DNA of 64,000 bases, taken from the NCBI GenBank assembly GCA_936440205.1, contig OW387133.1, positions 47,642,374 through 47,706,373 on the forward strand, in the 5' to 3' direction. The notes beneath the pieces are model-generated. The model searched no databases, had not been told where the DNA came from, and saw only the letters and a list, made by a program, of their open reading frames with translations. A program made the translations under genes and the position numbers. Below are positions 9,708 to 21,189 of this stretch, piece after piece (within the stretch, counting starts at the first letter, position 1; the number at the start of each line of letters is the position of its first letter). The stretch comes from Lepidonotus clava. Taxonomy: Eukaryota; Annelida; Polychaeta; Phyllodocida; Polynoidae.

Positions 9708-11990
9708 ACATTTAAACTGTGCCATGTGGCAAGTGTTGGAGTGCTTTTTGGACTATTTCTGTGGCATTAATACACATGTTTATTATGCCAAACTATGCCA
9801 CCTATGTGTATCTAAATGATTGTACTTCTATTTAGGTATTATTGTTGCTAGTTACTCTAAATTTGGTGCAAAACTGTGTTGCGACCGACTCCCCCTGGTG
9901 TTATTTGGGAGAAACTCATTTTGAGTGTTGTTCACATCTATTATGGGTGTGTTTCGTTAATATTATTCTAAATATGACATGTGGTATCTTCATTTTCACA
10001 TCAAAATGTGTAACTTGTTATACTGTATGATCTTGTAATGTTATTTCATACCTAAGTTTTGTACTTTAAGCCACAAAGTGGCATTACTTTACAACACCTG
10101 TAAAACACCTCTATTGTTATGACACTCTTTTAGCAAAACCCTGAGTGTGTTTTACCATCTTCACCTACTCTGGCGAGTCAGGTCAGGCAATCTTGTTGGT
10201 TTAAAGAGATTTGTTATAGTGAACCTTGTTTAAATAAAACTGGATCTCAGACAAATGTCTGCCTTTGGTTGAATATTATTAGTTGAGGCTTATCCTAGAA
10301 AATATAGAACCATTACATCTAGATGTTTAAACTTTAAACTGGTGTTCTGGATCTGGTATTATAATGGAATACGAACAGCATCAAAATGCCATTGGAAAAT
10401 AGTGTAGCTGCCGTCATAGGAAGTTCGTGCAATGTCCACCAGATGGTGTGGGTGCACGTCATATCTTGATGGTTTCCTTCGCAGCAAACTTACCTATAAC
10501 GAGTGCGCTCGGTATGTACATTCTTTTGGTCGGCCCTTTCAATGTATGCCAAATTCAATGTTTAAGCTTTGCGGCACCAACTGCTACATACACAGCAGTA
10601 TCGACCATTGGTGTACACTTCAAGATATCTTCTTACATTTGCAACATAATTGACTTTATAGAAAGAGATACGAGAATGAATAGATTATTGGACGTGATAA
10701 TGAATTTTTACATTCTTCACGTAACCGTTAATCATACCCCAGTAAGCATTCAATTTTGTTAAATAGGCTACTGCTCACATACTGATTTCCCTAGGTTGAT
10801 TTAACGCTGGCAACTGGTATTGATTAAAATGTTTAATTGTCAATATTGAAGGTCTCACTGCTTTTCAAATTTGTTTATGCTAATATTGCATAGATAGTTG
10901 ATATCCAATTGAAAAGAATATTCTTTACATAGAATTACAGTTGAAGCATCAATATTGAAGCAAGCCCATTAGTTCTAGATGAATTGGAATTAAAATACCA
11001 ATAAAAGCTATTAACATGGCATGTTATAGATAAAGGTGCCCTCACAGGGTCTTAAAAATAACGCTTAAATTGGAGATGATACTACTTTTTATTTCAAACC
11101 ATTATTGTATTTCCTTTCATTTATGACCTGTTTTGGTATATGAAATGGAGATCTCTAGGAAATTAACATGATTCATGTATGGATTTCGATGAACAATCCA
11201 ATTTTTTAATACATGGATCATATTTCATAAGGAATGCTGTTTCCAACTCAAATTTCAACATTTCAGAAATATTGAAAGTTGACATTGAATTGATATCAGG
11301 TTAAGCAACGTTGATCCAATATAATTTTAAACATTAATGTGTTTACTGGGACGTCGTTTCCTCTAACTTTGTCTGAATCAAGAAGAAAGTGTCCAATTCC
11401 ATTATATGACAGTATAATTATACACCTCATTGCCGGTTGAGACTTTAACTTACAAGTCAAGCTAGCTCGCGTGATGCACTCTATAATTAAATTTCAGGAA
11501 TAGTAGTATATGGAAATGTTACTGTTAATATGGTGTATTCATAGCCACTACTCAGCCTTCAGTCTGGAGCAGATTTAGGCCCCAGTCTATTATGTGACAT
11601 AGCTCAAGACTTAACTCAACTGTTTTGAGTCTATTATCCAATCAGATAAAGGCAAATAGACACACCTCTTTTGCATTTGTGTCATTGGGTTCAGGACTAA
11701 TTGCAGGGAGAAGAAGACTTAAGACGACCCAGCCTCTATAATTATGTGACGACTGGTCAATGTTTCATTAAAGCTGGTTAGTTTGCAACTATCCAGTCTC
11801 AAATCCTTAAGACTGCTGAGTTATGTTTAGTCTCTATTATATGACCGGACCTTTGAGCTACTCGATAAACCTGTTAAGTAGTGCGGTGTATGCATGTGCA
11901 ATGGTGTCAATTTCATTACCAACAAATAGTATTTGGCGATATTCAATAGTTAAAAAGTGCATTTTGCCCCCATACAAAATGCGTCCCTTT
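9708..11990. other. intergenic, nothing recognised
   Basis: AT-rich DNA. An open frame at 10427-10762 has no protein-like features, splice support or recognisable domain, so I do not call it. Confidence 0.4.
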
Positions 11991-12270
11991 GAGTTCTTTA
12001 GAGTAACGGCACGTAGTTGGCCGTATGTTGGTCGATGCTGGTTAGAGCCACCATATTGTTTTCCAAACATGTTCCTCTTTTGTATTCTGTCTGGACCTGG
12101 TGCCACTGGTCGGCGGTGCCGGTCCATATACGAGTAGACCGCCAATCAATAGTCGCCCTTTTGTGTTCCCGGCCGCTTAGTCGCGCGGCAACCTCCGCGC
12201 CATCAGTGACCGCAGACGACATTCGTTTCCCATTTGTTCCCGCCGAAACAACATCTGAGATTCGACCCGA
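11991..12270. promoter_or_regulatory. CpG-rich promoter-like block
   Basis: A locally GC- and CpG-rich stretch lies in AT-rich surroundings, with a CCAATCA box (12142-12148) and several TCGCG/GCGC words near 12160-12200. Overlapping short frames open on both strands, including a minus-strand ATG at 12222 (MSSAVTDGAEVAARLSG). A bidirectional promoter or first exon is possible; no donor is convincing enough to call a gene. Confidence 0.3.
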
Positions 12271-12504
12271 TGGTAGCCACTGTTATTGTTTTATGCGCCA
12301 GTAGTTTTCAACTTTTTTTCTCTTGCAGTACAGCGTCTGGTTTGTTTTTTGGCAGTTTTATTTTGCTATTTGATATTGCAACAATAAATGATAAAGGTGC
12401 AGAAAGAGGTTAGTCAGTATGATTCGTATAGGCCTATATATTTATGGAAGAAATATAATCAATAGGCCTACATGTTTAACCTGTTTTATCAAGGCGCGGT
12501 CATT

Positions 12505-13945
12505 ATTTATTTTTTTTTGTTTTGTTTATTGATCCGAACTTCACGTGTTACATGTTTTTCAAGTCGGTAGCATTTTAAGGTTAGAAAAGTAGATTAACAT
12601 ATATACAAATATACAGATTGGTGATGATGAAGTAATGAGATGAGATGAGTCATACTATAAACATTGATCATATACCTCAGAGTCCCCAGGATACTTTGCG
12701 TGACCCACAAGTTCTACCTATTTCAAAGTTATTTTTGCAAGTTCTTGCTTAAATTTAAATTTTGTTGTGGCACGTTGGACTGGGATTGGGATCATGTCCC
12801 ATAGTCTGGTTCCCCGTAACATCGGACTTTTCTGTATTCTTGTATAGTTATGTTTGGATTTCAGGAACTTAACTTTCTTGTGGCTTCGCAAGTGTATCCT
12901 CGGTCTTACAATATCAATAAACATGGGATTGACACTCAAACGATACATAATTGAACAGTGCTGAATGTTCCGTCGTTGGGCAAGTGACATTACCCTATAG
13001 TGTCCACATAGTGCATTATAGTCCTGGTCTTTAGAGGCGTTTCGATCAATGGTTTTCATCGCCTTCTCCTGCAACTTATCTAGCCGGTCTATCTGGGATT
13101 TGGGACCACTTTCAATCATGAAACTAGCATAATCGTGAACAGGGACTATCATCTGCTTATATATCAGGTTGGCGGTATGGTTTGTAATGTACTTTCGCAT
13201 AATTCCCAACTGTATTAACCGCGCATTCATTTTGTTATATTTTTCTTTAATAAAGTGCTCGAAATATAATTGGTCATCAATGGTGACCCCTAAATAGTTG
13301 TACTGTTGTACCCGTTCAAGTAGGTCTTCACCCAGGTAGATCGGTGGTATGTCACAGGTAGTGTTATTTGGGGCAAAAACCATACTCTTAGTCTTGTTGG
13401 TATTTATAGTAAGCTTATTTATAGAGCACCACTCATTCAGTATGTTCAGGCCCACTGAGATAGTGCTACAAGCAATTGAGACGTCATTGGCAGCATGATA
13501 CATAACAGTGTCATCTGCATATAGCATAAGCCTAGGGCCCGTTGTTTCATCAAACAAATTGAGTAGGTCGTTAACATATATAATAAAGAACAGTGGGCCC
13601 AATATTGAGCCCTGCGGAACACCGTAGGTAACTTTGCAGTAGTGGGACAGGTTGCTATCTAACTTAGTACATTGTTTTCTATTTTTTAAGTAGTATTCAC
13701 AAAACTTTATTACGGAGTCAGAAAGGCCATAGGCAGATAGTTTTCTACATAGGATGTCGTGGTCGAGTGTATCGAACGCTTTGCTGTAGTCGATGTAGAC
13801 ACAGCAAACATAGTTCTTTGAATCTAGGTTTTCATATAGATACTTAGTGAAGTCAAAGATGGCAGTAGAGGTGCCATGATCTTTCCTGAACCCATGTTGT
13901 CTGTGGTCAAGCAGTTGATGTTTACTTCTAACTAGCCTACTATGT
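12505..13945 (-). mobile_element. 5'-truncated CR1/Jockey-type LINE
   Basis: A non-LTR retrotransposon in minus orientation keeps only the 3' part of its ORF2 (12718-13944), then about 200 bases of 3' UTR ending in AATAAACAAAACA and an A-rich tail at about 12505-12525. The 5' end is cut inside the reverse transcriptase, the usual outcome of incomplete target-primed reverse transcription. TTATTTA-like sequence at both ends could be a target-site duplication but is weak. The frame is intact for about 408 codons, pointing to a recent insertion. Confidence 0.88.
12718..13944 (-). CDS. LINE ORF2 fragment: reverse transcriptase, C-terminal part
   Basis: The frame has no ATG at its left edge because it is truncated; it opens at SRLVRSKHQLLDHRQHGFRK. 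Reverse-transcriptase landmarks follow in order: QHGFRKDHGTSTAIFDF, VYIDYSKAFDTLDHDIL, VPQGSILGPLFFIIYVNDL, and the catalytic YADD in LMLYADDTVMYH. Next come NYLGVTIDD and a typical CR1/Jockey C-terminal tail with KLQEKAMKTIDRN and RLWDMIPIPVQRA. Endonuclease and the first RT motifs are missing. The protein would copy LINE RNA at nicked DNA; this copy cannot do so by itself because it lacks its N-terminus. Confidence 0.9.
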   Translation of the reverse strand, partial: HSRLVRSKHQLLDHRQHGFRKDHGTSTAIFDFTKYLYENLDSKNYVCCVYIDYSKAFDTLDHDILCRKLSAYGLSDSVIKFCEYYLKNRKQCTKLDSNLSHYCKVTYGVPQGSILGPLFFIIYVNDLLNLFDETTGPRLMLYADDTVMYHAANDVSIACSTISVGLNILNEWCSINKLTINTNKTKSMVFAPNNTTCDIPPIYLGEDLLERVQQYNYLGVTIDDQLYFEHFIKEKYNKMNARLIQLGIMRKYITNHTANLIYKQMIVPVHDYASFMIESGPKSQIDRLDKLQEKAMKTIDRNASKDQDYNALCGHYRVMSLAQRRNIQHCSIMYRLSVNPMFIDIVRPRIHLRSHKKVKFLKSKHNYTRIQKSPMLRGTRLWDMIPIPVQRATTKFKFKQELAKITLK

Positions 13946-14237
13946 TATTTAGATTGTTTATTACTTATAGCCTTCGACTATTAGATACAGTTCCCCATCT
14001 CAGTTCAATGCTGTGTGTGTATCTGCAATTACAAAACACACACAAACCGATAACAAACAGTCATCATACCATCGTCTTTCCCAACTTTGAAACAGGACCT
14101 TTCTTGATGCTGTAATCCAAGCAGCCCTAGGCCCTTCACTTAATCCATAAAGGGAATCTGTCTGATGAATACCTGGGCTGGATTATCACAGAGTGGGCCC
14201 CGGCGGGGAGGTGAGATGGCTGGGCGGATTACAGGGA
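13946..14237. other. spacer, nothing recognised
   Basis: This is non-coding sequence between the LINE 5' junction and the exon candidate. No LINE sequence continues into it. Confidence 0.4.
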
Positions 14238-14620
14238 TCACAGCCTAACCGTCAAATCGGGGTCCGTATTTGTAATCATCTGCTCAGGGTCCGGAGGCGA
14301 TTGGGGCGGGGGCGGCGGGGGCGGGGGCAGTGGGGGAGGCAGTGGCAGGAGGGGTTGGGAAGTTAGGACGATGTAGGGCCGCCCTGGAGGAGTGTGGAGG
14401 AGTAGCGATTGGTGAAGGGGAGTGGGAGGGGTACGTTGGACGTCCTTGGGGCAGAACCGGCAGCTGATAGTGGCATCAGTGATTATGTCGGCTCGCTTTG
14501 ATGTTTCTGGGTTATCTGGATTCGTTCTCACGGCCTGCATGCGGAACACTGGCTGAGGAAAACTGTTTTGCTCAAATATATCAAAGACGTCGCCATACTG
14601 TGGTCCCACGATCTTAGATT
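14238..14620 (-). CDS. orphan exon candidate, unrecognised protein
   Basis: After an acceptor-like TAAGCAG (14627-14621) the minus strand stays open for 126 residues in phase 1. The first ~60 look like real protein: IVGPQYGDVFDIFEQNSF, PQPVFRMQAVRTNPDNPE, then ITDATISCRFCPKD. The rest is proline-rich (LPPPLPPPPPPPP) and may be intronic read-through. I do not recognise the family. No partner exons are evident; it sits between the LINE and the tandem repeat cluster and could be an exon of a long host gene or a fragment of an unknown element. Confidence 0.33.
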
Positions 14621-14665
14621 CTGCTTAGCCGATAGTATAAGTATCAGTGTTCTTTCTTGTTTTTT

Positions 14666-15590
14666 ACAATTAACCTATCCCAAACTGTGTATGTACTGTA
14701 AGTTGGACAGGAGTTTGGACAATTAGCTGTCTACATTATGTAACCTATCCCAGTCTCAATACATTAGGTCGCTAGAAAAGTCAAGAACTGTGTTTTTCTA
14801 TATCATCAATAAGCCCATCCCATATTGAATATATATGCTAGCGTTGGACAAGGGTTGGGCAAAATTACTGTATATGTCATCCTTTCTTCCAAGAGTTGGG
14901 GTTACTGAAATAAACAAGAATTGTGTTTTTCTATATCTTCAAGGACTGCTTTAACCTTATGATTTCTTAAATTTCATCAGTTGACAGAGTTGTAGGTTTG
15001 CCAGCCAATCAAAATGCTGTATTTCAGGGCAAAATAGGGTTGGACATTATAGGCTAGGCTGACAGGCTTTAACATTGGTTCCTATAGGGAAAATGCCAAA
15101 ATATAAAGCTGAATTTTACCAAATTTGGGAGGAATCTGTCAACCGTATTGCTTTGGTTAATTTTGTATTATACAAATGTCTGCATGGAATAAGCATTGAG
15201 GTAATTTCAAAATATTTCATGGTAAACCTTAGTGTTGGTGTACTGGGATGGGCTTATTACTGCTTCAACATAATGACATCTTAAAGTTTAACCGACAGAT
15301 TCACAGGTTTGCCAGCCGATTAGTCGCACAAGGCAATTAAATCAATAGTTGGACATTATGGGTTGCGCTAACAGGCTTTAACATTGGTATCTATGGGGAA
15401 AAGACTATTATATTGGATTGCATTCACAAGCTTTAGGAGAAATTGTCAACCAATCTGGCATGGTCCATTGTGTTTTACAATGCTGTCAGTGGGAATTAAT
15501 CAGGAATTGTAAAGTTACTTTATGATAAAATATAGTTCTGATGTAAACCAGGATGGACTTCTTCGTACGTATGTGTCCCTTATCTCGGCT
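14666..15590 (+). repeat. tandem cluster of the ~490 bp repeat (copies B, C and a fragment)
   Basis: Copy B (14803-15284) matches copy A at 799-1290 over its whole length. A partial unit precedes it (14666-14802), starting AACCTATCCCAAACTG with a GTTGGACAGGAG match. Another partial unit (C, 15285-15590) repeats the second half, from GGTTTGCCAGCCGAT through GTTGGACATTATGGG to CAGGATGGACTTCTT. The direct tandem arrangement suggests a satellite-like or rolling-circle-linked family rather than a simple insertion. Confidence 0.78.
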
Positions 15591-16399
15591 ATTGCCCGAC
15601 AACCAGTATCCTAGGTTTATATGTGTCACAATTTCATTTTTACCAATGAGCTTGACACACATTTCTGAGTATGGTGGGCTAAATTCTATGCATAAATAAG
15701 GTCAAATAAAGAATAAGGTGCGTAGGCATGCAGGAAAATTGCAATCAAAGAATTATGACTGTTTCTAACCGTCCTGTCATATACATTCAGTAATGGTGAC
15801 AAAAATGATTTTCTGGAACAGCTTGCCATAATGTTGGTTCTTTTACGTATTTCATAAATGATATAATATATAATCACCGCCATATAGGCTGTTTCCGATT
15901 CGGCTTTAGTAAGAACTAGATAAGATTAATCTGAGGAGCATGACTGTTCCTCATAATATTATCTGCTCAATAGAGTGAATGATTGATCGAATATTTCGCA
16001 TAAAGAATTCTAACATTCCTGTTTACAATAGGGGACAATTCCTGAGGGACAAATTATCCCTGATGTCGCTTGCTTCACAATCTTATCTCACCAATGCAGA
16101 AATGGCCGTGGGAATAGTGGCGTTTTTTACCAGCTGCTTCGCAATGCAGTAAATAGTGCTGTTTTGCAGGGGTTGTATATCTACAGGCTTAATGTATGTA
16201 CATAGATAATGGGTCCCCGAGGAGACCTGGCGCACAGTTTACTTTATCATTCGATCCAAAGAGATGCATGTTCGACATGTTATAATCAGATAATATTTAT
16301 CGCAATGAGGGACGAACAATACAATACAAGCAAGTGATAAATCCTAAATTATAGGCCTATGTACATACATTCTTCGAATGCTATGCTTACCCTGCAGGT
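15591..16399. other. intergenic, nothing recognised
   Basis: No supported gene or repeat. An acceptor-like CTTACCCTGCAG ends at 16399. Confidence 0.4.
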
Positions 16400-16454
16400 G
16401 CCACGCAAGTATGGAATAGCTCATACTGCATGGCCAGGAAATGACAATATCAGA

Positions 16455-16761
16455 TATAAAAGACCTAAACTTTATCTGGAAAGAGAACCGAATGTCACTT
16501 GGAGGCGGAACGTGGGAGCCAACATAGCTGCTGTACATGGCTGGTCGGTCGGCGCTACAGTATTTTGTCTTTTGATCTACGTCTTGCACACCAAGGCCCG
16601 CCGGTTCTGATGGTGTGCACACAAACCGACCTCTCCCTCCTCCCCCAGGCCCCATCCCCACACCACACCACCCCATACCACCTCTCCTCGTACCCCCACA
16701 CTGCTCTCCCTCCGCCGGCCCTCCAAGCAAAACGCCCACCCAGAGATCAAGATGGAGACGT
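16455..16761 (+). promoter_or_regulatory. candidate TATA promoter, 5' exon, start codon and donor
   Basis: A perfect TATAAAAG (16455-16462) is followed by about 270 bases of increasingly GC-rich sequence. This ends in an ATG in good context (AAGATGG, 16752) and, after ATGGAGAC, a consensus donor GTAAGT (16760-16765). It reads as a first exon with a two-codon coding start. An alternative is an internal exon from the acceptor at 16399 (VPRKYGIAHTAWPG...), which stays open to 16610 and ends in a hydrophobic helix. I cannot find the next exon. Confidence 0.3.
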
Positions 16762-16765
16762 AAGT

Positions 16766-17975
16766 AAACTGCATCCGATCCACAGACAACAGGGGGTGTC
16801 TGAAAACGACACGCAGCCCCTCTGTTTAACGCATAGCCCCAGGCTTTGTGGTGTACAACTTAAAACTCCCCGACGTCCCGTTCTAATGGCAACGCACTGT
16901 CTCATGCAGCAAGCATTAGCATGGCAGTAAGGGCCCTCAGTTGATCCTTTATGGAGGCAGGGAGAAAAGAGATGCAGTGGGACCTCTCAATGTTGGCGTA
17001 CACAACGAGCAATATGAGCCATTCGCCCTGAGAACCCAACGGCCGTGAGCAGCTCGTTCTCTCGTCCCAGAGAAGCTCGGAGCCGTTCGGAGCAGCTCCA
17101 TACTGCTGCTGCTGCTGCTCCCACCTCCCGCCGCCCCAGCTCTCGCCAGGCGGGCGCTTCAGATAACACACACAGAGGCCCACCGCCCGCGGCCCTCACA
17201 TACACCATTACGGGTCCCACCGACGCCTGTTACTGTGTACAATTGTTATAGATGACCCGAGCGATACAAGAGGGACGAGGAAGAAACCAGAACTGTCTGA
17301 CTTGATATTGGTTGTGAGTGGGAAAAAAATGGAAAATCTATATCTTCGTCTCTGTAGTACAAGGGAGATGTGTAGTGGTGCTAGAAAAGGCCAAAGCAGT
17401 CGTAGCCATTTGTGGTCCGATTTTGTATTGTCCAATCTCCCTCGTACTGTGACACATTCCTATCGAGTGTGAAATAAAGTTCAAGCATATGGTATTTCTA
17501 TATGACATTCAACTTAATTCTAACGCTCCAAATTGGACGTATCATTTTGGGAATAATTAGGCCTAGTAATGACACACAAGACTTGATTTGCCATATCTTC
17601 CCTTCTCTTTTAAACAGTATTTGAATCTAACGTTTCAGTGCAAAATATTTGTCCGGTTATACTGTATTTCATAAGAAGCTTGCAAGCCAGACAGAGTTCT
17701 TTCTACAGCTGTGGATAGTGCCCTAAGAAGACTTCATTGAATTAGGCGAATAGGATTAGGATGCTTTTCGTGAGAGAACGCCTGTTAGCTACTTCAAGCA
17801 ACTGTTAAATTAGGTTAAGAGACCGTTGGGCTTCTGCAGCTAGCTGTTAGGCTATTAAAGAATCCCTAATTAGGTTTGCAATTACTTTGAGAATTGTTGC
17901 AGACAGTCCGTTGGCCATCGCCACCTGAGCTACTTCATGTTCTCTCCATCATTGATAGGTATGAGTTCACTATGC
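16766..17975. other. GC-rich then AT-rich non-coding stretch
   Basis: 16900-17240 remains GC-rich with a CTG run (about 17103-17119) and repeated GAGCAGCTC/GAGAAGCTC words. After that the sequence is AT-rich without supported features. Confidence 0.35.
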
Positions 17976-18256
17976 ATGGCTGTGATTGCTGTGATTGCTG
18001 TGATTGCTGTCAGTTCTGTATGTTATGCCCTCATGACTATATGTTCAACATGTATGGCCGTCCCTTTCGAATTGTCTACATTCAACTATACATAGGATAA
18101 GGTTTAACACCAGTTGCAGATTTGAGGAGGGGCCTCTTTTTGGCCATTACATTACAATTTTTTAATCTGAAACGCTCGGATCCGGAGGGTCAGGCGGAAC
18201 ATTTTTATGATAGGGCGCCCTCCCCCTTTTTGAAAATCTCTAGATCCGCCCCTGTA
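17976..18256 (+). repeat. short 9 bp tandem repeat and a decayed repeat fragment
   Basis: TGTGATTGC is repeated three times near 17978-18005. From about 18122 to 18256 a block running from GAGGGGCCTC to AGATCCGCCCCTG looks like the degenerate end of an interspersed element; its last phrase is close to the one at about 5067-5081. No coding sequence or terminal inverted repeat is visible. Confidence 0.35.
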
Positions 18257-19115
18257 CTCTATTGTGGTATCATTAAAATTATATATTTTCCTCTGGAATG
18301 TTATATAAGCATCCAGTCATTCAACCAACCATCCACCATTCTCATATTGTACTCTGAGCTGATCAATACAGGATTTAAGGTTAAGGGTGTGCTGAAGTAG
18401 TGTGGGGGTTATTACCATTTATAGTATTATCCCCCTTTGGAGTTATACAGGAACTAGTCTCTGCAGTAATAAAATAGTCAGTAGTCAACAGCTATAGTGT
18501 GATATATTACCATGCAAGCGGGTTCTCAGAGGAATTAATGACTCTCACTGTGTCAAGGATGTCAGGCCCCGGGAGGCCGCGAGGGCCTTCTCCCATGCCG
18601 ATAACCCTGAAAACACCTTTAGCTGAAAGCTGGTGACGTTAATTCGGGTGGAATTCAAATGTATTTTAATATTCAGCCCAAATGTGTAATTACGGGAAAC
18701 AAACCTAAGAAACCTCGAATGACATTTCAAAAGAGGAAGTTTGTTGGAGATCAAACTTCAAGTTTGTCGTTTTTCACATTTTGAATAATAGTCCTTGTGA
18801 AATATAAACTGATAATCTGGGAAACCTTTATCATTGCGATAACAATTCAGGTACTGTTTAAGGAGCAAGCTCTACGGGGATAAAACTTGTATCATATTAA
18901 GCGATTTTGATTATTCAAAAGAATGCTAATTTCTAAATAAGGAATCTGCCATTAGAAATATCGCAGCAGCTTATACCTGCTATGTGTCGTTTGACAAGAA
19001 CTTAAAACCCTTAATGAAAATTGTTTTGATTACTAAGAGCAGGGGGCGACCCCATGCAGGAATATTGGTCTCTCGTCTCAACAATATTTGATACATGTAG
19101 TAACTTGTAAAACAT

Positions 19116-19158
<43 letters not shown>

Positions 19159-20229
19159 ACATGAAAACCTGATAGTGGAATGCAGCCTTTAGCTTTGCCC
19201 GTCATTCTAGAAGTTATGTGTAAGAGTGTTCGATGTCGATGTTGATGAACCATTGACATCCAGTAGTAAACGTGTTCAATGCTCTTGTGCATTGGCAACC
19301 TGTAAGCGAAGAAACAGGAAATATCAATAGAGTAGGTAAGATGGTGATACGTCCATCAGATTGCTGCAAGGTAACACTAACCAAGTGTGTAAATGGACAG
19401 GGATTTGTGTGTACTACATACTACAAACAGGAAAGGGACAAATGCTCTCTGGGGCCATATTAGCTGAAACTTGATTAGTGTTTCATAATGCCTGATTCTG
19501 TCCGTCACTAAAAGTAAAGATATCATTTCAAAATAACATTGAATAGGTATTGTTAGGTGTATAGTTACTTTGATTGATAGACAGAATAAAAATCAATGAG
19601 GAACTAATCAAAACTCACATGATTAGCTTGTACTCTATTAGCATGAATCACTAAAAGCAGTTAGGAAAATATGGCCCCTGGACAAAACCCCTTTATGAAG
19701 CCATGTACATCTCGGATATTTAGTCCATATACCCTCTGAACACTTACCTCCTGCACATAGACCCCCAAACCTAGAGTCAGGGTGACAGTAAGGTGAGGGC
19801 ATAAGAGGAGTTGGTGTCCGGGGGGATAAGTTTCCGCGGAGGAGGGGGGATATCCTACAACCATGCTTGAATGCCTACAGTGACAACATAGTTTACAACC
19901 TTAATAAATCGAGGGGGGGAGAAGAGAAAAAATCTGACGTTCTGCAAATTTGGTTGACATTCCTGTGTAAGCACAAGGATGACCACCATGGACAAAGATT
20001 ATCTTAGGACCTAATAGTAAATATCTAGTCCGCATTGGAATGCCCCCTTGTTCAAAATACTTATTAGGATTGTTGTTGAAAAGGTTTCACCACGAAATGA
20101 ATCTCATTTGTAATCATCGAGGTGACATAATATTAATCAAAACAAAAAGCCATTGTGAGCATTCAGTTCAAATACCAGTAGGGACTCAACGAAGCACACT
20201 GTAGGCAGTGATTGTATTGATGACAGATT
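18257..20229. other. intergenic with a (CAA)n microsatellite
   Basis: No supported gene. A pure ACA/CAA triplet run occupies 19116-19158 (about 14 units). Confidence 0.5.
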
Positions 20230-20660
20230 TGGTTACAGGAATAACTAATCCGGACTTTGGTGCGGGGGATTTTAGTCCACACTGTCTGTGGCCGTGATCG
20301 CTCATCAGCGACGGTTCTGCGGCCCCGGGAGAGAACAAGAAACGTCGGCGATTCAATTGGCGGCAGGCGGTGGTAATTAGCAGTGCATTTAATCAGACCA
20401 ATAGACCAGCTAGATCCCCGCCCCGCCCGCCGCCCGCCGCCCCGCCCGGGCCGCGCGGCAGATACCGCGCGTTAAGGCGGCGGGAGGGGGGCGGCGCGGC
20501 GCGCGTAGCCCACTGATGAGAGCCGTCTATTCCGGGTGGGACCACGTCAATACCAGTCGGCGATAGGGCGTCCCGACGGAGGGGGCCCCGGCCCGCCCTA
20601 CCCGCCCTCCTCTATCTCCTCCTGCCGCCCTGCTTCCTTACCCCCCTCAGTATGCATTAC
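20230..20660. promoter_or_regulatory. CpG island with homeodomain-type sites at one edge
   Basis: The sequence turns sharply GC-rich, with an almost pure G+C block at 20417-20507 containing many CG dinucleotides (CCCGCCGCCCGCCGCC, GCGGCGCGGCGCGCG). Just before it, TAATTAGC and CATTTAATCAG sites sit next to GGCGGCAGGCGGTGG. This is what an unmethylated CpG-island promoter or a developmental enhancer would look like; no transcript start can be fixed. Confidence 0.45.
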
Positions 20661-20680
20661 CCCCGGGAAAACCGCGCCAA

Positions 20681-20700
20681 ATATATATATATATATATGA
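20681..20700. repeat. (AT)n microsatellite
   Basis: An alternating AT run of about 20 bases lies at the edge of the CpG island; a second, shorter one is at 20745-20758. Confidence 0.8.
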
Positions 20701-21189
20701 CTTTTATCCCCTGCTCCCTCGTTACCTTCTTTTTCGTATGGAGAATATATATATATATGTGTGTATGTGTGTCTACATTCAAGTCTCCCCCCCCCCTTGT
20801 TTCCTCTTGAAAATAGGGTATATTCCAGTTATCTTAGATAGAACACATAATAGATTAGTTATGTTCAAAGGTTTCCAGTTTGTATTATGTATTGAGTCGC
20901 GGCCATACAATTTTACAAAGTGTACCTAACCCAGGGAGGTGTGAGAGGGTGTCGCAGTGAATGTGCAATCACCCTAGAGAGATCGCAGCCTGATAACAGG
21001 AACTGGAATATATGCTATTCTATTTTAATTATGATATGTTAATTTCTTATCCATAATCACCCCGTGCAATAAAACGATTGTTTTCATATGCGATGAAATT
21101 ATATACAGCTATTATCATTAACCTTGTTATAATACTGTCGCATATGAGGGTGCCTGCTAAACAGAGAGTCCCATATTCCTCATGCATGC

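Noticed and set aside
10427-10762. 111-codon plus-strand open frame
   Set aside because: No splice context, domain or convincing composition; frames of this length are expected by chance in 64 kb.
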